Shown here: positions 10,297-19,194 of the stretch, one piece after another | Numbering within the stretch: the stretch's first letter is position 1 | Layout: every line of letters starts with the position of its first letter | Assembly: GCF_007827045.1 (NCBI RefSeq) | Contig: NZ_RPFW01000003.1 | Location: 186,001 to 250,000 of the forward strand | Length of the DNA: 64,000 nucleotides | DNA from: Trebonia kvetii | Lineage (GTDB): Bacteria; Actinomycetota; Actinomycetes; Streptosporangiales; Streptosporangiaceae | Direction: 5' to 3' | Notes under the pieces: generated by a model | What the model saw: the letters and a program-made list of their open reading frames with translations, nothing else | Told to the model about the DNA's origin: nothing | Database searches by the model: none | Position numbers and translations under genes: made by a program

Positions 10297-11682
10297 TCAG
10301 GCGGCGGCGGGCAGCATCGGGCCGTACTTCCAGGTGCTGCCGTTCCAGTAGCCGGCGATCGCCGTGGCCGTGGACAAGTCAGCCTTGCCCATCAGCCCGG
10401 TGGCCACGCACTTGCCGCCGACCGGGCAGCTGATGGACACGAAGACGGCCGCCTTGCCCGCACCGGGGCCGGCCACCTTGAGTACCGTCCACTTGCTGCC
10501 GGTCCAGGCGAGCGCCGCGGGGGCGCCTGTTTTGGCCGTACCGTGGTCGCCGACCGCGATGCAGCGGACCGCCGAGGTGCAGGAGACGCCGACCAGTTCG
10601 GCGATGCTGTCGCCCTTGGGGCCGCTCCACTTGGTCACCGCCCAGGTCTTGCCGTTCCACACCTCGGCGAAGGCCAGCGAGGCGGCGCCCGTGCTGCTGG
10701 TGTTCCCGCTGCCGACGACGACGCAGCTGTGCGCCGTGACGCAGGACAGGCCACTGAACATCGGGTCGCTGACCCCGGCGGGCAGCGTCGCCTGCAGGTC
10801 GGCGAACGCCTTGCCGTTCCAGGCCGCGGCCACCGGCGTGCTGGTGCCGGTGCTGCTCGTGGTGGCCAGCGAGGATCCGGTGACCACGCAGGAGGTGAGC
10901 GAGAAGCAGTGCAGGCCGGAGAAGTCCATCTCCGTGTTCGGGTCCGCGTCGGGCACCGTGGTCCGCGCCCACTTGGTCCCGTTCCAGGTCCAGATGATCT
11001 GGACGCCGGCGCTGGTGGTCTCGTTCATCCCGCTGCCGATGGCGACGCAGCTGTTGACCGCCACGCAAGACACGGGGCCGACCTGACCGAACGTGTGAGC
11101 GGGCAGCGGCGGCGCGGCGACCGGCGTCAGCGTGCTGCCGTTCCAGGCCAGCGCGAACGGAGCCAGGCCGGGGAAGGAACCCGTCGCTGCCTCCCCGAGC
11201 ACCAGGCAGCTCGTGGCGGCCCTGCAGGACACGCCGGTCAGCAGGGCGAACTTCGATCCCTTGGGCGCCTTGACCGGGACGACCTTCCAAGTGCCCGCGT
11301 GCAGCCGCGCCGCGAACGGCGTGATGCTGCTCGAGTTGGTGCTGGAGACCTCGTGCCCCCCGACGGTCAGGCAGGCTGTCGGCGACGCGCAGGAGACCCC
11401 GGTTCCTACGGTCACGTCCATGCTGCTTGAGCTGGCTTGCGGCCGCGCCGCCGACAGGCGCTCAAGTGACGAGGCGATGCGGCCGGCCGCGCTCGTAGCC
11501 GGGTAGGCCGAGATCGCCTTGAGGAATGCGGTCTCGGCGGACTTGCCGCCCGCTGTCGCGGTGACCGTTCCGCTTGTTCTCGCGGTACCCGTCCCGGCCA
11601 TGGCCGGCACGGCACAGCCGAGCAGGGCCGCCGTCGCCGCGGCCAGCCCGGACATCACAATCTTGCGCACGTTGCTCCTCAT
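10297..11682 (-). CDS. Secreted seven-repeat protein, probable beta-propeller
   Basis: A signal peptide opens the protein (MRSNVRKIVMSGLAAATAALLGC...AMA); cleavage after AMA is likeliest, though LLGC could be a lipobox. After about 90 residues come seven repeats of about 50-55 residues, each with a Cys-x5-Cys pair (SCASPTAC, SCRAATSC, SCVAVNSC, HCFSLTSC, SCVTAHSC, SCTSAVRC, SCPVGGKC) followed by (V/T)xG and a W-N-G-x-x-W-type strand. Seven units fit a seven-bladed propeller stitched by one disulfide per blade; that is inference. ATG 11682 is preferred over TTG 11700 because it starts right at the signal peptide. No function is known. Confidence 0.75.
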   Translation of the reverse strand: MRSNVRKIVMSGLAAATAALLGCAVPAMAGTGTARTSGTVTATAGGKSAETAFLKAISAYPATSAAGRIASSLERLSAARPQASSSSMDVTVGTGVSCASPTACLTVGGHEVSSTNSSSITPFAARLHAGTWKVVPVKAPKGSKFALLTGVSCRAATSCLVLGEAATGSFPGLAPFALAWNGSTLTPVAAPPLPAHTFGQVGPVSCVAVNSCVAIGSGMNETTSAGVQIIWTWNGTKWARTTVPDADPNTEMDFSGLHCFSLTSCVVTGSSLATTSSTGTSTPVAAAWNGKAFADLQATLPAGVSDPMFSGLSCVTAHSCVVVGSGNTSSTGAASLAFAEVWNGKTWAVTKWSGPKGDSIAELVGVSCTSAVRCIAVGDHGTAKTGAPAALAWTGSKWTVLKVAGPGAGKAAVFVSISCPVGGKCVATGLMGKADLSTATAIAGYWNGSTWKYGPMLPAAA

Positions 11683-11700
11683 TAGGAAGGAAACACCCAA

Positions 11701-11888
11701 CAGCGCACAAGAATCTCATTAGCCGCGTTAAGTAACCAGTGGTTTTCGGTGACAATCGGGTGGCTCCCCGATAACGGTGGCACGGAACGGCCTACTCAGC
11801 CGATCGGTTGACCCTCCCGCGGGCGAAGGTTACGAAAGCGAATGAAAAGGGACGGTTCCCAGGGCGGTGACGTGCGGGAATCACTACG
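11701..11888. promoter_or_regulatory. Divergent intergenic region between secreted protein and membrane protein
   Basis: It is AT-richer than its surroundings around 11700-11760 and must hold promoters for both divergent genes. I could not pick -35/-10 pairs with confidence. Confidence 0.35.
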
Positions 11889-12356
11889 ATGCCGACTGTG
11901 GAACCCAGACCTGTATTCGCAGACCCGTCCGGTCGCCGGCACCGGTTGCTGCGGTTCGCGGGGATCGGCTCTACGGCAGTGCTTGTGGCCTTCCTGGCGG
12001 CGGTAGCCATGGCCGTGACCGGCGGACCGAAGGCGCCGTTTACCCAGTGGGCGGTGCCGCAGGCGTCGGCGTCGCGCGCCGCGCATGGTGGTGATCAGGC
12101 GGTCACCGGCGGCAGCGTCAAATCAGGCGCGCCGAGCACATCAAGCGGTGCCGGCGGCACCGCCCCCGCCGGGGGCACCGCACCAAGTCAGTCCGTCGGC
12201 ACCCCGCCGTCGGGGACACGGTCAGCCACGCCCACCCCCACGCCAAGCCCGACCGCGTCACCATCCGCGAGTGCCAGCGTGTCCCCCACCGCGACAACGC
12301 ACGGGCATGGCCACGCGAACCCGCACTCCTCGAAGTCACCCAATCCGAAGTCCTGA
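11889..12356 (+). CDS. Single-pass membrane protein with Pro/Ser/Thr-rich outer tail
   Basis: 155 residues: a basic N-terminus (GRRHRLLRF), one transmembrane segment (about residues 27-46) and then about 105 residues of Gly/Ser/Thr/Pro low complexity ending in a His-rich HGHGHANPHSS. The topology predicts a cytosolic N-terminus and an extracellular disordered tail, possibly spanning the cell wall. It lies 19 bp upstream of the deacetylase/synthase gene on the same strand, so it is probably cotranscribed; a role as accessory or tether for the polysaccharide machinery is inference. The family is not recognised. Confidence 0.65.
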   Translation: MPTVEPRPVFADPSGRRHRLLRFAGIGSTAVLVAFLAAVAMAVTGGPKAPFTQWAVPQASASRAAHGGDQAVTGGSVKSGAPSTSSGAGGTAPAGGTAPSQSVGTPPSGTRSATPTPTPSPTASPSASASVSPTATTHGHGHANPHSSKSPNPKS

Positions 12357-12375
12357 TCCCCGGCGCCGCATTCCG

Positions 12376-14646
12376 ATGACCTTCCGCCCCCTGCGCCCGT
12401 TCCCCGGTGTCGATGAGCCCGCCGACACGATGCCCGACATGCGTGCGGTCACCGGTCCGCAGCCGATAGCGCGCCCGCGCGCCGGGCGCCGCCGCCAGGC
12501 CCGCACCCCGCGCGGTCACTGGCCGCTGGCCAGCCTGATCGTCGTCATCTTCGCGCTCGGCCTGCTGATCGAGGGCTTCACGCACGGCATCCTCGGCGAG
12601 AACGCCGCCGACGAGCCCACGGCCGGTCCGGGTACGACGGCCGGCCCGGCCAGCGTGGTAGACGGCGGTCCGGTCGTCGCGCCGGCCGGCGGACGCAACG
12701 GCAGCCCGGTCAGCTACCGGATACCGCGGAAGACCGCGATCCTGTCCTTTGACGACGGTCCGAACCCCGACTGGACGCCGAAGATCCTCGCCGTGCTGCG
12801 CGAGTACCACGTGCCCGCGGACTTCTTCACCATCGGCGCGCACGTCGCCGACTACCCGGACATCGTGCGGCAGGAACTCAAGGACGGCGACGAGGTCGGG
12901 TCGCACACCTACACGCACCCCAACCTCGCCCAGGTCAGCACGTGGCGGGAGAACCTCGAGCTCACGCTGACCCAGAATGCCCTGGCGGGTGCCGCGGGCA
13001 TTCACACCAGGATCATGCGCATGCCTTACTCATCGGAGGCGAACGCGGTCACGGCGGCTGACTGGCGCGCCGCGATGACGGCCGGCCGGGACGGCTATCT
13101 CATGGTGTTCACCAGCGTGGACACCAGGGACTGGGCCCGGCCTGGCGTCGCGAAGATCGTCAAGGCCGCCATCCCCGCGGGCGGTGCGGGCGCGATCATC
13201 ATGCTGCACGACAGCGGCGGGAACCGCAGCGAGACACTTGCCGCATTGCCGCGGATCATCAAGGAACTGAGACAGCGCGGCTACCACTTCGACACCGTCA
13301 CCCAGGCGCTCAAACTGGTAAGCGCGGACGTGCCCGCCACCGGCAACCAGCACCTGGTCGGCACCCTGCTCGTGGACATCCAGCAGGGGTCCGACTGGGC
13401 CTTCACCGCCTTCGCCATCGGGCTCATCGTCTTGACCTCCCTGTCGGTCCTCCGGCTGCTCGTGCTCGTCGGCTTCGCGATGGCGGCCCGCCGCCGCGAG
13501 CTGAGCGTGGCCCGCAGGATCCCGCCCGGCGCCCCGCCCTTTCTGCCGGACGTCACGGTGATCATCCCTGCCTTCAACGAGGAGGCGGGCATCGCGGCCA
13601 CCGTGCAGACCATGGCGGAGAGCCAGTACCGCGGCCGGCTGGAGATCATCGTCGTCGACGACGGCTCGACGGACAGCACGGCGCAGGTCGCGGCGAGCCT
13701 CGGCTACCCGTTCGTCCGGGTGGTCACCCAGCGGAACTCCGGCAAGCCGGGAGCGCTCAACACGGGGATCAGGCAGGCGCACTCGGACATCCTGGTCCTA
13801 GTCGACGGGGACACGGTTTTCCAGCCGGACACCATCGGGAAGCTCGTGGCGCCGCTGGCGGATCCGGAGGTCGGGGCGGTAAGCGGGAACACCAAGGTGT
13901 TCAACCGCAAGGGCTTCCTCGGCCGCTGGCAGCACCTGGAGTACGTCGTCGGGTTCAACCTGGACCGGCGCATGTACGACATGCTAGGAGTCATGCCGAC
14001 CGTGCCCGGCGCGGTCGGCGCGTTCCGCCGGTCCGCGCTGCACCGCGCCGGGGGGGTCAGCCACGACACGCTGGCCGAGGACACGGACCTGACGATGGCG
14101 CTCTGCCGGGGCGGCTGGCGGGTCGTCTACGCCCCGGGTGCCATCGCCTGGACCGAGGTCCCCGCGACGCTGAGCGCGCTATGGAAGCAGCGGTACCGCT
14201 GGTGCTACGGCACCATGCAGGCGATGTGGAAGCACCGGCACGCGATGGTGGACCGTGGCGGCTCCGGCCGGTTCGGCCGGCTGTGCCTGCCCTACCTGTG
14301 GCTGTTCCAGGTCCTGCTGCCGCTGCTCGCGCCCCTGATCGACGTCTTCTCGATCTACGGCATCGTGTTCCTCAACCCGGTCCAGGTGGGTGTGTTCTGG
14401 CTGACGTTCACCGCGCTGCAGATGCTGATCGCGGGGTATGCGCTGCGGCTGGACGGCGAGCGGCTGCGCCCGCTGTGGGTTCTCCCGTTCCAGCTCATCG
14501 TCTACCGCCAGCTCATGTACCTGGTCACGATCCAGTCGGTCATCACCGCCCTGCTCGGCACGCGGCAGCGCTGGCAGGCCACCAAGCGCACCGGCGTGTT
14601 CACCGACCAGGCAACAACGGACCAGCCCGCGACAAGCACAAGCTGA
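12376..14646 (+). CDS. Bifunctional polysaccharide deacetylase / GT2 glycan synthase
   Basis: A 756-residue membrane protein. After a transmembrane helix (about residues 53-75) comes a NodB deacetylase domain with the Asp-Asp motif SFDDGPNPDW (about 123-132), the metal histidines SHTYTHPN (about 175-182) and the late motif IMLHDSGG. A second membrane helix (about 350-375) leads to a processive GT2 domain with DDGSTD (about 425), DGD (about 475), EDTD (about 568) and the Q-x-x-R-W product-site motif QRYRW (about 604), then several C-terminal helices. This predicts synthesis and export of a beta-linked amino-sugar polymer and its N-deacetylation by one polypeptide, as in other NodB-GT2 fusions. 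ATG 12376 is chosen; the longer open frame to 12085 overlaps the previous gene. Confidence 0.9.
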   Translation: MTFRPLRPFPGVDEPADTMPDMRAVTGPQPIARPRAGRRRQARTPRGHWPLASLIVVIFALGLLIEGFTHGILGENAADEPTAGPGTTAGPASVVDGGPVVAPAGGRNGSPVSYRIPRKTAILSFDDGPNPDWTPKILAVLREYHVPADFFTIGAHVADYPDIVRQELKDGDEVGSHTYTHPNLAQVSTWRENLELTLTQNALAGAAGIHTRIMRMPYSSEANAVTAADWRAAMTAGRDGYLMVFTSVDTRDWARPGVAKIVKAAIPAGGAGAIIMLHDSGGNRSETLAALPRIIKELRQRGYHFDTVTQALKLVSADVPATGNQHLVGTLLVDIQQGSDWAFTAFAIGLIVLTSLSVLRLLVLVGFAMAARRRELSVARRIPPGAPPFLPDVTVIIPAFNEEAGIAATVQTMAESQYRGRLEIIVVDDGSTDSTAQVAASLGYPFVRVVTQRNSGKPGALNTGIRQAHSDILVLVDGDTVFQPDTIGKLVAPLADPEVGAVSGNTKVFNRKGFLGRWQHLEYVVGFNLDRRMYDMLGVMPTVPGAVGAFRRSALHRAGGVSHDTLAEDTDLTMALCRGGWRVVYAPGAIAWTEVPATLSALWKQRYRWCYGTMQAMWKHRHAMVDRGGSGRFGRLCLPYLWLFQVLLPLLAPLIDVFSIYGIVFLNPVQVGVFWLTFTALQMLIAGYALRLDGERLRPLWVLPFQLIVYRQLMYLVTIQSVITALLGTRQRWQATKRTGVFTDQATTDQPATSTS

Positions 14647-14968
14647 GTGACCCGGAGATGCCCTCGAGTGCGGCCTTCGTCGCGGAGTAGCGGCGTCTCC
14701 TCACATGCTGGAACTCTCAACTATGGGCAGTCGGCGCACCTGCCCGCACACTAGTGAACTAGACTCTGGCGCGAGGTGGCAGTGCGGGGCGTTCCCGGTA
14801 CTGGCAGTCCCCCTCGTTATCGTTGCCGCGGACGGGAATGGTCCAGCCTCTGGGGTGGTTGTGACTCCTGGTTGTAGTTTCTGTAGGTGCTTTCATGACG
14901 CGCTCGCGGATTTACTGCCGGGGTCGCCGCGCGGTGCGGTGATTCAGCACAGGCAAGGAGAAATGCGC
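14647..14968 (+). other. Long leader region of the cold-shock gene
   Basis: About 320 bp with no supported gene. The track of T/G-rich sequence (about 14855-14895) suggests a structured 5' UTR for the downstream csp gene, as cold-shock mRNAs often have, but I cannot place the transcription start. Confidence 0.4.
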
Positions 14969-15172
14969 GTGGCGCAGGGAACAGTCAAGTGGTTCAACTC
15001 GGACAAGGGCTTCGGGTTCATCAGTGTCGACGGCGGGGGCCAGGACGTTTTCGTCCACTTCTCGGCGATCGAGTCCAACGGTTACCGGAGCCTGGAGGAG
15101 AACCAGCGCGTCGAGTTCGACATCACGCAGGGCCAGAAGGGCCCGCAGGCCGAGCACGTTCGCGCCCTCTGA
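14969..15172 (+). CDS. Cold-shock protein, CspA family
   Basis: A 67-residue single-stranded nucleic-acid-binding beta-barrel that acts as an RNA chaperone. RNP1 is KGFGFI and RNP2 is VFVHF, both complete. The Shine-Dalgarno AAGGAG at 14955-14960 is 8 nt from GTG 14969 but only 2 nt from ATG 14963, so GTG is the likely start (VAQGTVKWF). A terminator hairpin follows, making it monocistronic. Confidence 0.95.
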   Translation: MAQGTVKWFNSDKGFGFISVDGGGQDVFVHFSAIESNGYRSLEENQRVEFDITQGQKGPQAEHVRAL

Positions 15173-15192
15173 TTTAGATCAGTAGGTAACGC

Positions 15193-15245
15193 CGCCGTTC
15201 GTTCGGGCAAAGTCTCTTTTGTCCGAACGGGCGGTGGTTTTTGTC
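15193..15245 (+). terminator. Rho-independent terminator of csp
   Basis: A long stem (CCGTTCGTTCGGGCAAA paired with TTTGTCCGAACGGGCGG, a few G-U or mismatch positions) is followed by GGTTTTTGTCTT. It lies 20 bp after the csp stop. Confidence 0.85.
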
Positions 15246-15396
15246 TTGCTGTGCGGTTACGCCCTCCATGGGAAGATGCTGCCCCCCGAGCGCGTCGTCT
15301 TGACACGCTATGCACCTGATGCGTCAATTTGTCTAACTGGACCGGCTACTGCCTCTCCAGAAACGGCAGAAACATCAGGCGCCGGGGGAGGGCCCC

Positions 15397-16926
15397 GTGT
15401 CAGCAGACGAGATCGCACCCACGCAGACCGATGCCGATCAGAAGCGGCTTCACGAACTGGGCTATGCGCAGGAACTTCGCCGGAACATGTCCGGCTTCTC
15501 CAACTTCGCTGTTTCCTTCACGATCATTTCGATCCTGTCCGGCTGCCTGACCCTCTACGGGTACGGCATGAACACCGGCGGGCCCGTGCTGATCACCTGG
15601 GGCTGGCCGTTCGTCGGCGTGATGACCCTGTTCGTCGGCCTCGCCATGGCGGAGGTGTGTTCGAGCTTCCCGACGGCCGGCGGGCTTTACTACTGGTCGG
15701 CCAAGCTCGCCCCGCGCAACCCGGCCGCGTGGTCCTGGTTCACCGGCTGGTTCAACTTCCTCGGCCAGGTCGCGGTGACCGCGGGGATCGACTTCGGCGC
15801 GGCCCTCTTCCTCAACGCGCTGATCGACATCCAGTGGGGCTGGGACACCCGGCCGTGGCACACCATCGTGCTGCTCGCCGGCATCCTCATCGTGCACGGC
15901 CTGCTGAACTCCTTCGGGGTCCGGCTGGTCGCGCTGCTGAACAACGTCAGCGTCTGGTGGCACATCATCGGCGTGCTGCTGATCGTCGGCGTGCTCGCCA
16001 TCGCGCCGTCGCACCACCAGTCGGCCTCGTTCGTGTTTACCCACTACGTCAACAACACCGGCTGGAGTTCCTGGATTTACGTGGCACTGCTCGGGCTGCT
16101 GCTCGCCCAGTACACGTTCACCGGCTACGACGCGTCGGCGCACATGACCGAGGAGACCAAGTCGGCGGCGGTCGCCGGGCCGCGCGGCATCGTCATGTCG
16201 ATCGTCGTCTCCCTGGTGGCCGGCTGGATCCTGCTGATCGGCGTGACGTTCGCTATCCAGCACTACACCACCGAGGTCGGCGCGACCGTGCCGCCCGCGC
16301 AGATCTTCATCGACGCGGTCGGCAACACCGGCGGCAAGCTGCTGCTTGTCGTGGTCATCGTCGCACAGCTGTTCTGCGGGATGTCGTCGGTGACCGCGAA
16401 CTCCCGGATGATCTACGCGTTCTCCCGTGACGGCGCGCTGCCGGGCAGCGCGTTCTGGCACAAGGTCAACCCGCGGACCAGGACCCCCACCAACGGGGTC
16501 TGGCTGGCCGCGGCGGGAGCGCTCATCCTGGCCCTGCCCTACCTGTGGAACAGCGTCGCGTACTACGCGGTCACCTCGATCGCGGTCATCGGGCTGTACG
16601 TCGCGTACGTGATCCCCACGTTCCTGCGGCTGCGGCTTGGCGCGTCGTTCAACCGCGGTCCCTGGCACCTCGGCCGCTGGTCGCGGCCGATCGGGACCGT
16701 CGCGGTGACCTGGGTGGCGATCATCACGATCCTGTTCATGCTGCCCACCGCGTCCCCGATCACCTGGAAGACCTTCAACTACACGGTGATCGCCGTGCTC
16801 GTGGTGCTCGGCTTCGCCGGGATCTACTGGCTGGTCTCCGCCCGCCACTGGTTCACCGGTCCCAAGGTGCAGGGCACGGCCGAGGAACTGGCCGCCATCG
16901 AGTCCGAGCTGGAGTCGCTCGCCTGA
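15397..16926 (+). CDS. APC-family amino acid/polyamine permease
   Basis: 509 residues and about 12 transmembrane helices; a secondary transporter of the amino-acid-polyamine-organocation superfamily. Seen: the cytosolic N-terminus, the first-helix motif NFAVSFTIISILSG, AEVCSSFPTAGGLYYW in helix 2-3 (the typical substrate-site region), and SAHMTEETKSAA in a cytosolic loop. Its stop overlaps the start of the GlnA-like ligase (TGATG at 16924-16928), so import and gamma-glutamylation of the same amine are likely coupled. A TTGACA at 15300 with a near-palindrome (TTGACACGC and GCGTCAA) could be the promoter and operator. Confidence 0.9.
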   Translation: MSADEIAPTQTDADQKRLHELGYAQELRRNMSGFSNFAVSFTIISILSGCLTLYGYGMNTGGPVLITWGWPFVGVMTLFVGLAMAEVCSSFPTAGGLYYWSAKLAPRNPAAWSWFTGWFNFLGQVAVTAGIDFGAALFLNALIDIQWGWDTRPWHTIVLLAGILIVHGLLNSFGVRLVALLNNVSVWWHIIGVLLIVGVLAIAPSHHQSASFVFTHYVNNTGWSSWIYVALLGLLLAQYTFTGYDASAHMTEETKSAAVAGPRGIVMSIVVSLVAGWILLIGVTFAIQHYTTEVGATVPPAQIFIDAVGNTGGKLLLVVVIVAQLFCGMSSVTANSRMIYAFSRDGALPGSAFWHKVNPRTRTPTNGVWLAAAGALILALPYLWNSVAYYAVTSIAVIGLYVAYVIPTFLRLRLGASFNRGPWHLGRWSRPIGTVAVTWVAIITILFMLPTASPITWKTFNYTVIAVLVVLGFAGIYWLVSARHWFTGPKVQGTAEELAAIESELESLA

Positions 16927-18287
16927 TGCTGACCATCGACGGGCTACGTGAAGCAGTTCGCCTCGGCGAGATCGACACGGTCATCGTCGCGCTGACCGAT
17001 ATGCAGGGGCGGCTGCAGGGCAAGCGGTTCCACGCCCGGTTCTTCCTCGACGAGGTGGTGGCGCACGGCACGGAGGCGTGCGCCTACCTCCTCGCCGTTG
17101 ACACGGAGATGAACACCGTGGACGGCTACGAGCTCGCCTCGTGGGAGACCGGGTACGGCGACTTCATGCTGGTGCCCGACTTCGCGACGCTGCGGTTGAT
17201 CCCGTGGCAGCCGGGCACCGCGCTGGTGCTCGCCGATGTGGCCGAGGTGGGCCATGGCCACGGCGGCGCCCCTGTCCGGGTGTCGCCCCGCCAGGTGCTG
17301 CGGGCACAGCTCGACCGGGCCGCGGAACGCGGCTGGACCGCGCTGGCCGGCACGGAACTCGAATTCGTCGTTTTCGAGGGCAGCTACGAGCAGGCATGGG
17401 ACGCCGGCTACCGGTCGCTCACCCCGGCGAACCGCTACAACGCGGACTACTCCGTGCTCGGTACCGGGCGGATCGAGCCGCTGCTGCGGGACATCAGGAA
17501 CGGGATGGCGGGCGCGGGCCTGTACGTCGAGTCCGCCAAGGGCGAGTGCAACCTGGGCCAGCATGAGATCGCGTTCCGCTACGATGACGCGCTGACCACC
17601 GCCGACCAGCACACGATCTACAAGACCGGCGCGAAGGAGATCGCGGCCAGGCACGGGTACGCCCTCACGTTCATGGCCAAGCCGAACGAGCGGGAGGGGA
17701 ACTCCTGCCACATCCACCTGTCGTTCCGTACCGGCGACGGCACGCCAGTCATGGCGGGCGAGGGCCCGCACGGGCTTTCTCCCGCCGGCGAGTCGATGCT
17801 GGCCGGGCTGCTCGCCGGCCTGCGCGAGCTGACGCTGCTGCTCGCACCGACGATCAACTCCTACAAGCGGTTCGCGCTCGGCAGCTTCGCGCCCACCACG
17901 GTGGCGTGGGGCCCGGACAACAGGACCTGCGCGCTGCGCCTCGTGGGCCACGGGCCGTCGCTGCGCGTGGAGTGCCGCGTCCCAGGCGGCGACGTCAACC
18001 CCTACCTGGCCCTGGCCGGCCTCATCGCCGCATCCCTGTCCGGTGTCGAGGACTCACTGCCGCTGCAGCCGCCGCTGACCGGGAACGCCTATACCGCGGA
18101 CGGGCTGCCGCGGGTGCCGGTGACCCTCGATGTGGCGCTGGCGCTGTGGGAGTCGTCGGAACTGGCGGCCGCCACCTTCGGCGCGGACGTGGTGACCCAT
18201 TATGCGACGATGGCGCGGGTAGAGCTTGACGCCTACCGCCGGGTCGTGACCGACTGGGAACTGCGCCGGTACTTCGAGCGAATCTGA
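16926..18287 (+). CDS. Glutamine-synthetase-like gamma-glutamylamine ligase
   Basis: 453 residues, the length of GlnA-type enzymes that ligate glutamate to polyamines, ethanolamine or similar amines rather than ammonia. The GS beta-grasp N-domain is followed by the catalytic domain with the metal-ligand strand GTELEFVVFE (about residues 140-149), ECNLGQHEIAF (about 203), NSCHIHLSFR (about 259) and the Arg-rich RVECRVPGGDVNPYLALAG (about 348-366). The Asp and Tyr adenylylation-loop features of GlnA1 are not seen. Amide-bond partner is inferred from the coupled permease gene. The usual gamma-glutamyl hydrolase and aldehyde dehydrogenase of the pathway are absent from the window. Confidence 0.88.
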   Translation: MLTIDGLREAVRLGEIDTVIVALTDMQGRLQGKRFHARFFLDEVVAHGTEACAYLLAVDTEMNTVDGYELASWETGYGDFMLVPDFATLRLIPWQPGTALVLADVAEVGHGHGGAPVRVSPRQVLRAQLDRAAERGWTALAGTELEFVVFEGSYEQAWDAGYRSLTPANRYNADYSVLGTGRIEPLLRDIRNGMAGAGLYVESAKGECNLGQHEIAFRYDDALTTADQHTIYKTGAKEIAARHGYALTFMAKPNEREGNSCHIHLSFRTGDGTPVMAGEGPHGLSPAGESMLAGLLAGLRELTLLLAPTINSYKRFALGSFAPTTVAWGPDNRTCALRLVGHGPSLRVECRVPGGDVNPYLALAGLIAASLSGVEDSLPLQPPLTGNAYTADGLPRVPVTLDVALALWESSELAAATFGADVVTHYATMARVELDAYRRVVTDWELRRYFERI

Positions 18288-18305
18288 AAGATCTGAGGTG
18301 GGTTG

Positions 18306-19073
18306 GTGCAGGGAAGGCTAGCGGGGCGTACGGCGGTCGTGACCGGCGCGGGCAGCGGCATCGGGCTGGCCACTGTGCGACGGTTCGCCGCCGAGGGCGC
18401 GAACGTGGTGGCGGTCGACGTCGACGAGGACGCGGGAAGCAAGGCGGCGGCCGAGGCCGGCGGCGTGTTCGTCAGGGCGGACGTGACAAGCCAGGACGAT
18501 GTGGCCCGCGCGTTCGCCCTTGCCCATGAGACCTACGGCTCCGTCGACATCGCGTTCAACAACGCGGGCATCTCGCCGCCCGACGACGACTCGATCCTGA
18601 CCACCGGCCTCGACGCGTGGCGCCGGGTGCAGGAGGTGAACCTAACCTCCGTCTACCTCTGCTGTCGTGAGGCCATCGGCTACATGCAGCGGCAGGGCAA
18701 GGGGTCGATCATCAACACGGCGTCGTTCGTCGCGGTGATGGGGTCGGCGACCTCGCAGATCTCCTACACGGCATCCAAGGGCGGCGTGCTCGCCCTGTCC
18801 CGCGAGCTCGGGGTGCAATTCGCCCGCGAGGGCATCAGGGTCAACGCGCTGTGCCCCGGGCCGGTCAACACCCCGCTGCTCACCGAACTGTTCGCCAAGG
18901 ACCCCGAACGTGCCGCCAGGCGCCTGGTGCACATACCGGTCGGGCGGTTCGCCGAGGCGTCCGAGATCGCCGCGGCGGTGGCCTTCCTGGCCAGCGATGA
19001 CGCCTCGTTCATCACCGCGTCCACGTTCCTCGTCGACGGCGGCATCTCCGGCGCCTACGTCACGCCCCTGTAG
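18306..19073 (+). CDS. SDR-family NAD(P)-dependent oxidoreductase
   Basis: About 255 residues with a Rossmann fold: TGAGSGIG near residue 14, Asp after strand 2 (VAVDVDE) suggesting NAD preference, NNAG near 87, the catalytic Ser in NTASF and Tyr-x3-Lys in SYTASKGG. The C-terminal FLVDGG motif is present. It lies 18 bp after the GlnA-like gene and probably oxidises an intermediate of the same amine pathway. GTG 18306 is chosen; TTG 18303 is also possible. Confidence 0.9.
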   Translation: MQGRLAGRTAVVTGAGSGIGLATVRRFAAEGANVVAVDVDEDAGSKAAAEAGGVFVRADVTSQDDVARAFALAHETYGSVDIAFNNAGISPPDDDSILTTGLDAWRRVQEVNLTSVYLCCREAIGYMQRQGKGSIINTASFVAVMGSATSQISYTASKGGVLALSRELGVQFAREGIRVNALCPGPVNTPLLTELFAKDPERAARRLVHIPVGRFAEASEIAAAVAFLASDDASFITASTFLVDGGISGAYVTPL

Positions 19074-19111
19074 GCATAGCTGGCCGGCTCCTGGCCGGTG
19101 CCATTCTCATA

Positions 19112-19153
19112 GCGGGCGCCGCGTTCCCTGACAGGGCACGCGCCGCCCGCTTT
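19112..19153 (+). terminator. Terminator of the permease-ligase-SDR operon
   Basis: A 12-bp stem with one mismatch (GCGGGCGCCGCG with CGCGCCGCCCGC) followed by TTTGC. It sits inside a wider inverted repeat GGCATAGC (19073-19080) / GCTATGCC (19154-19161). Confidence 0.7.
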
Positions 19154-19194
19154 GCTATGCCTGGCAATGCGCCCCGGCGGCCGGCGTGTCGCCG

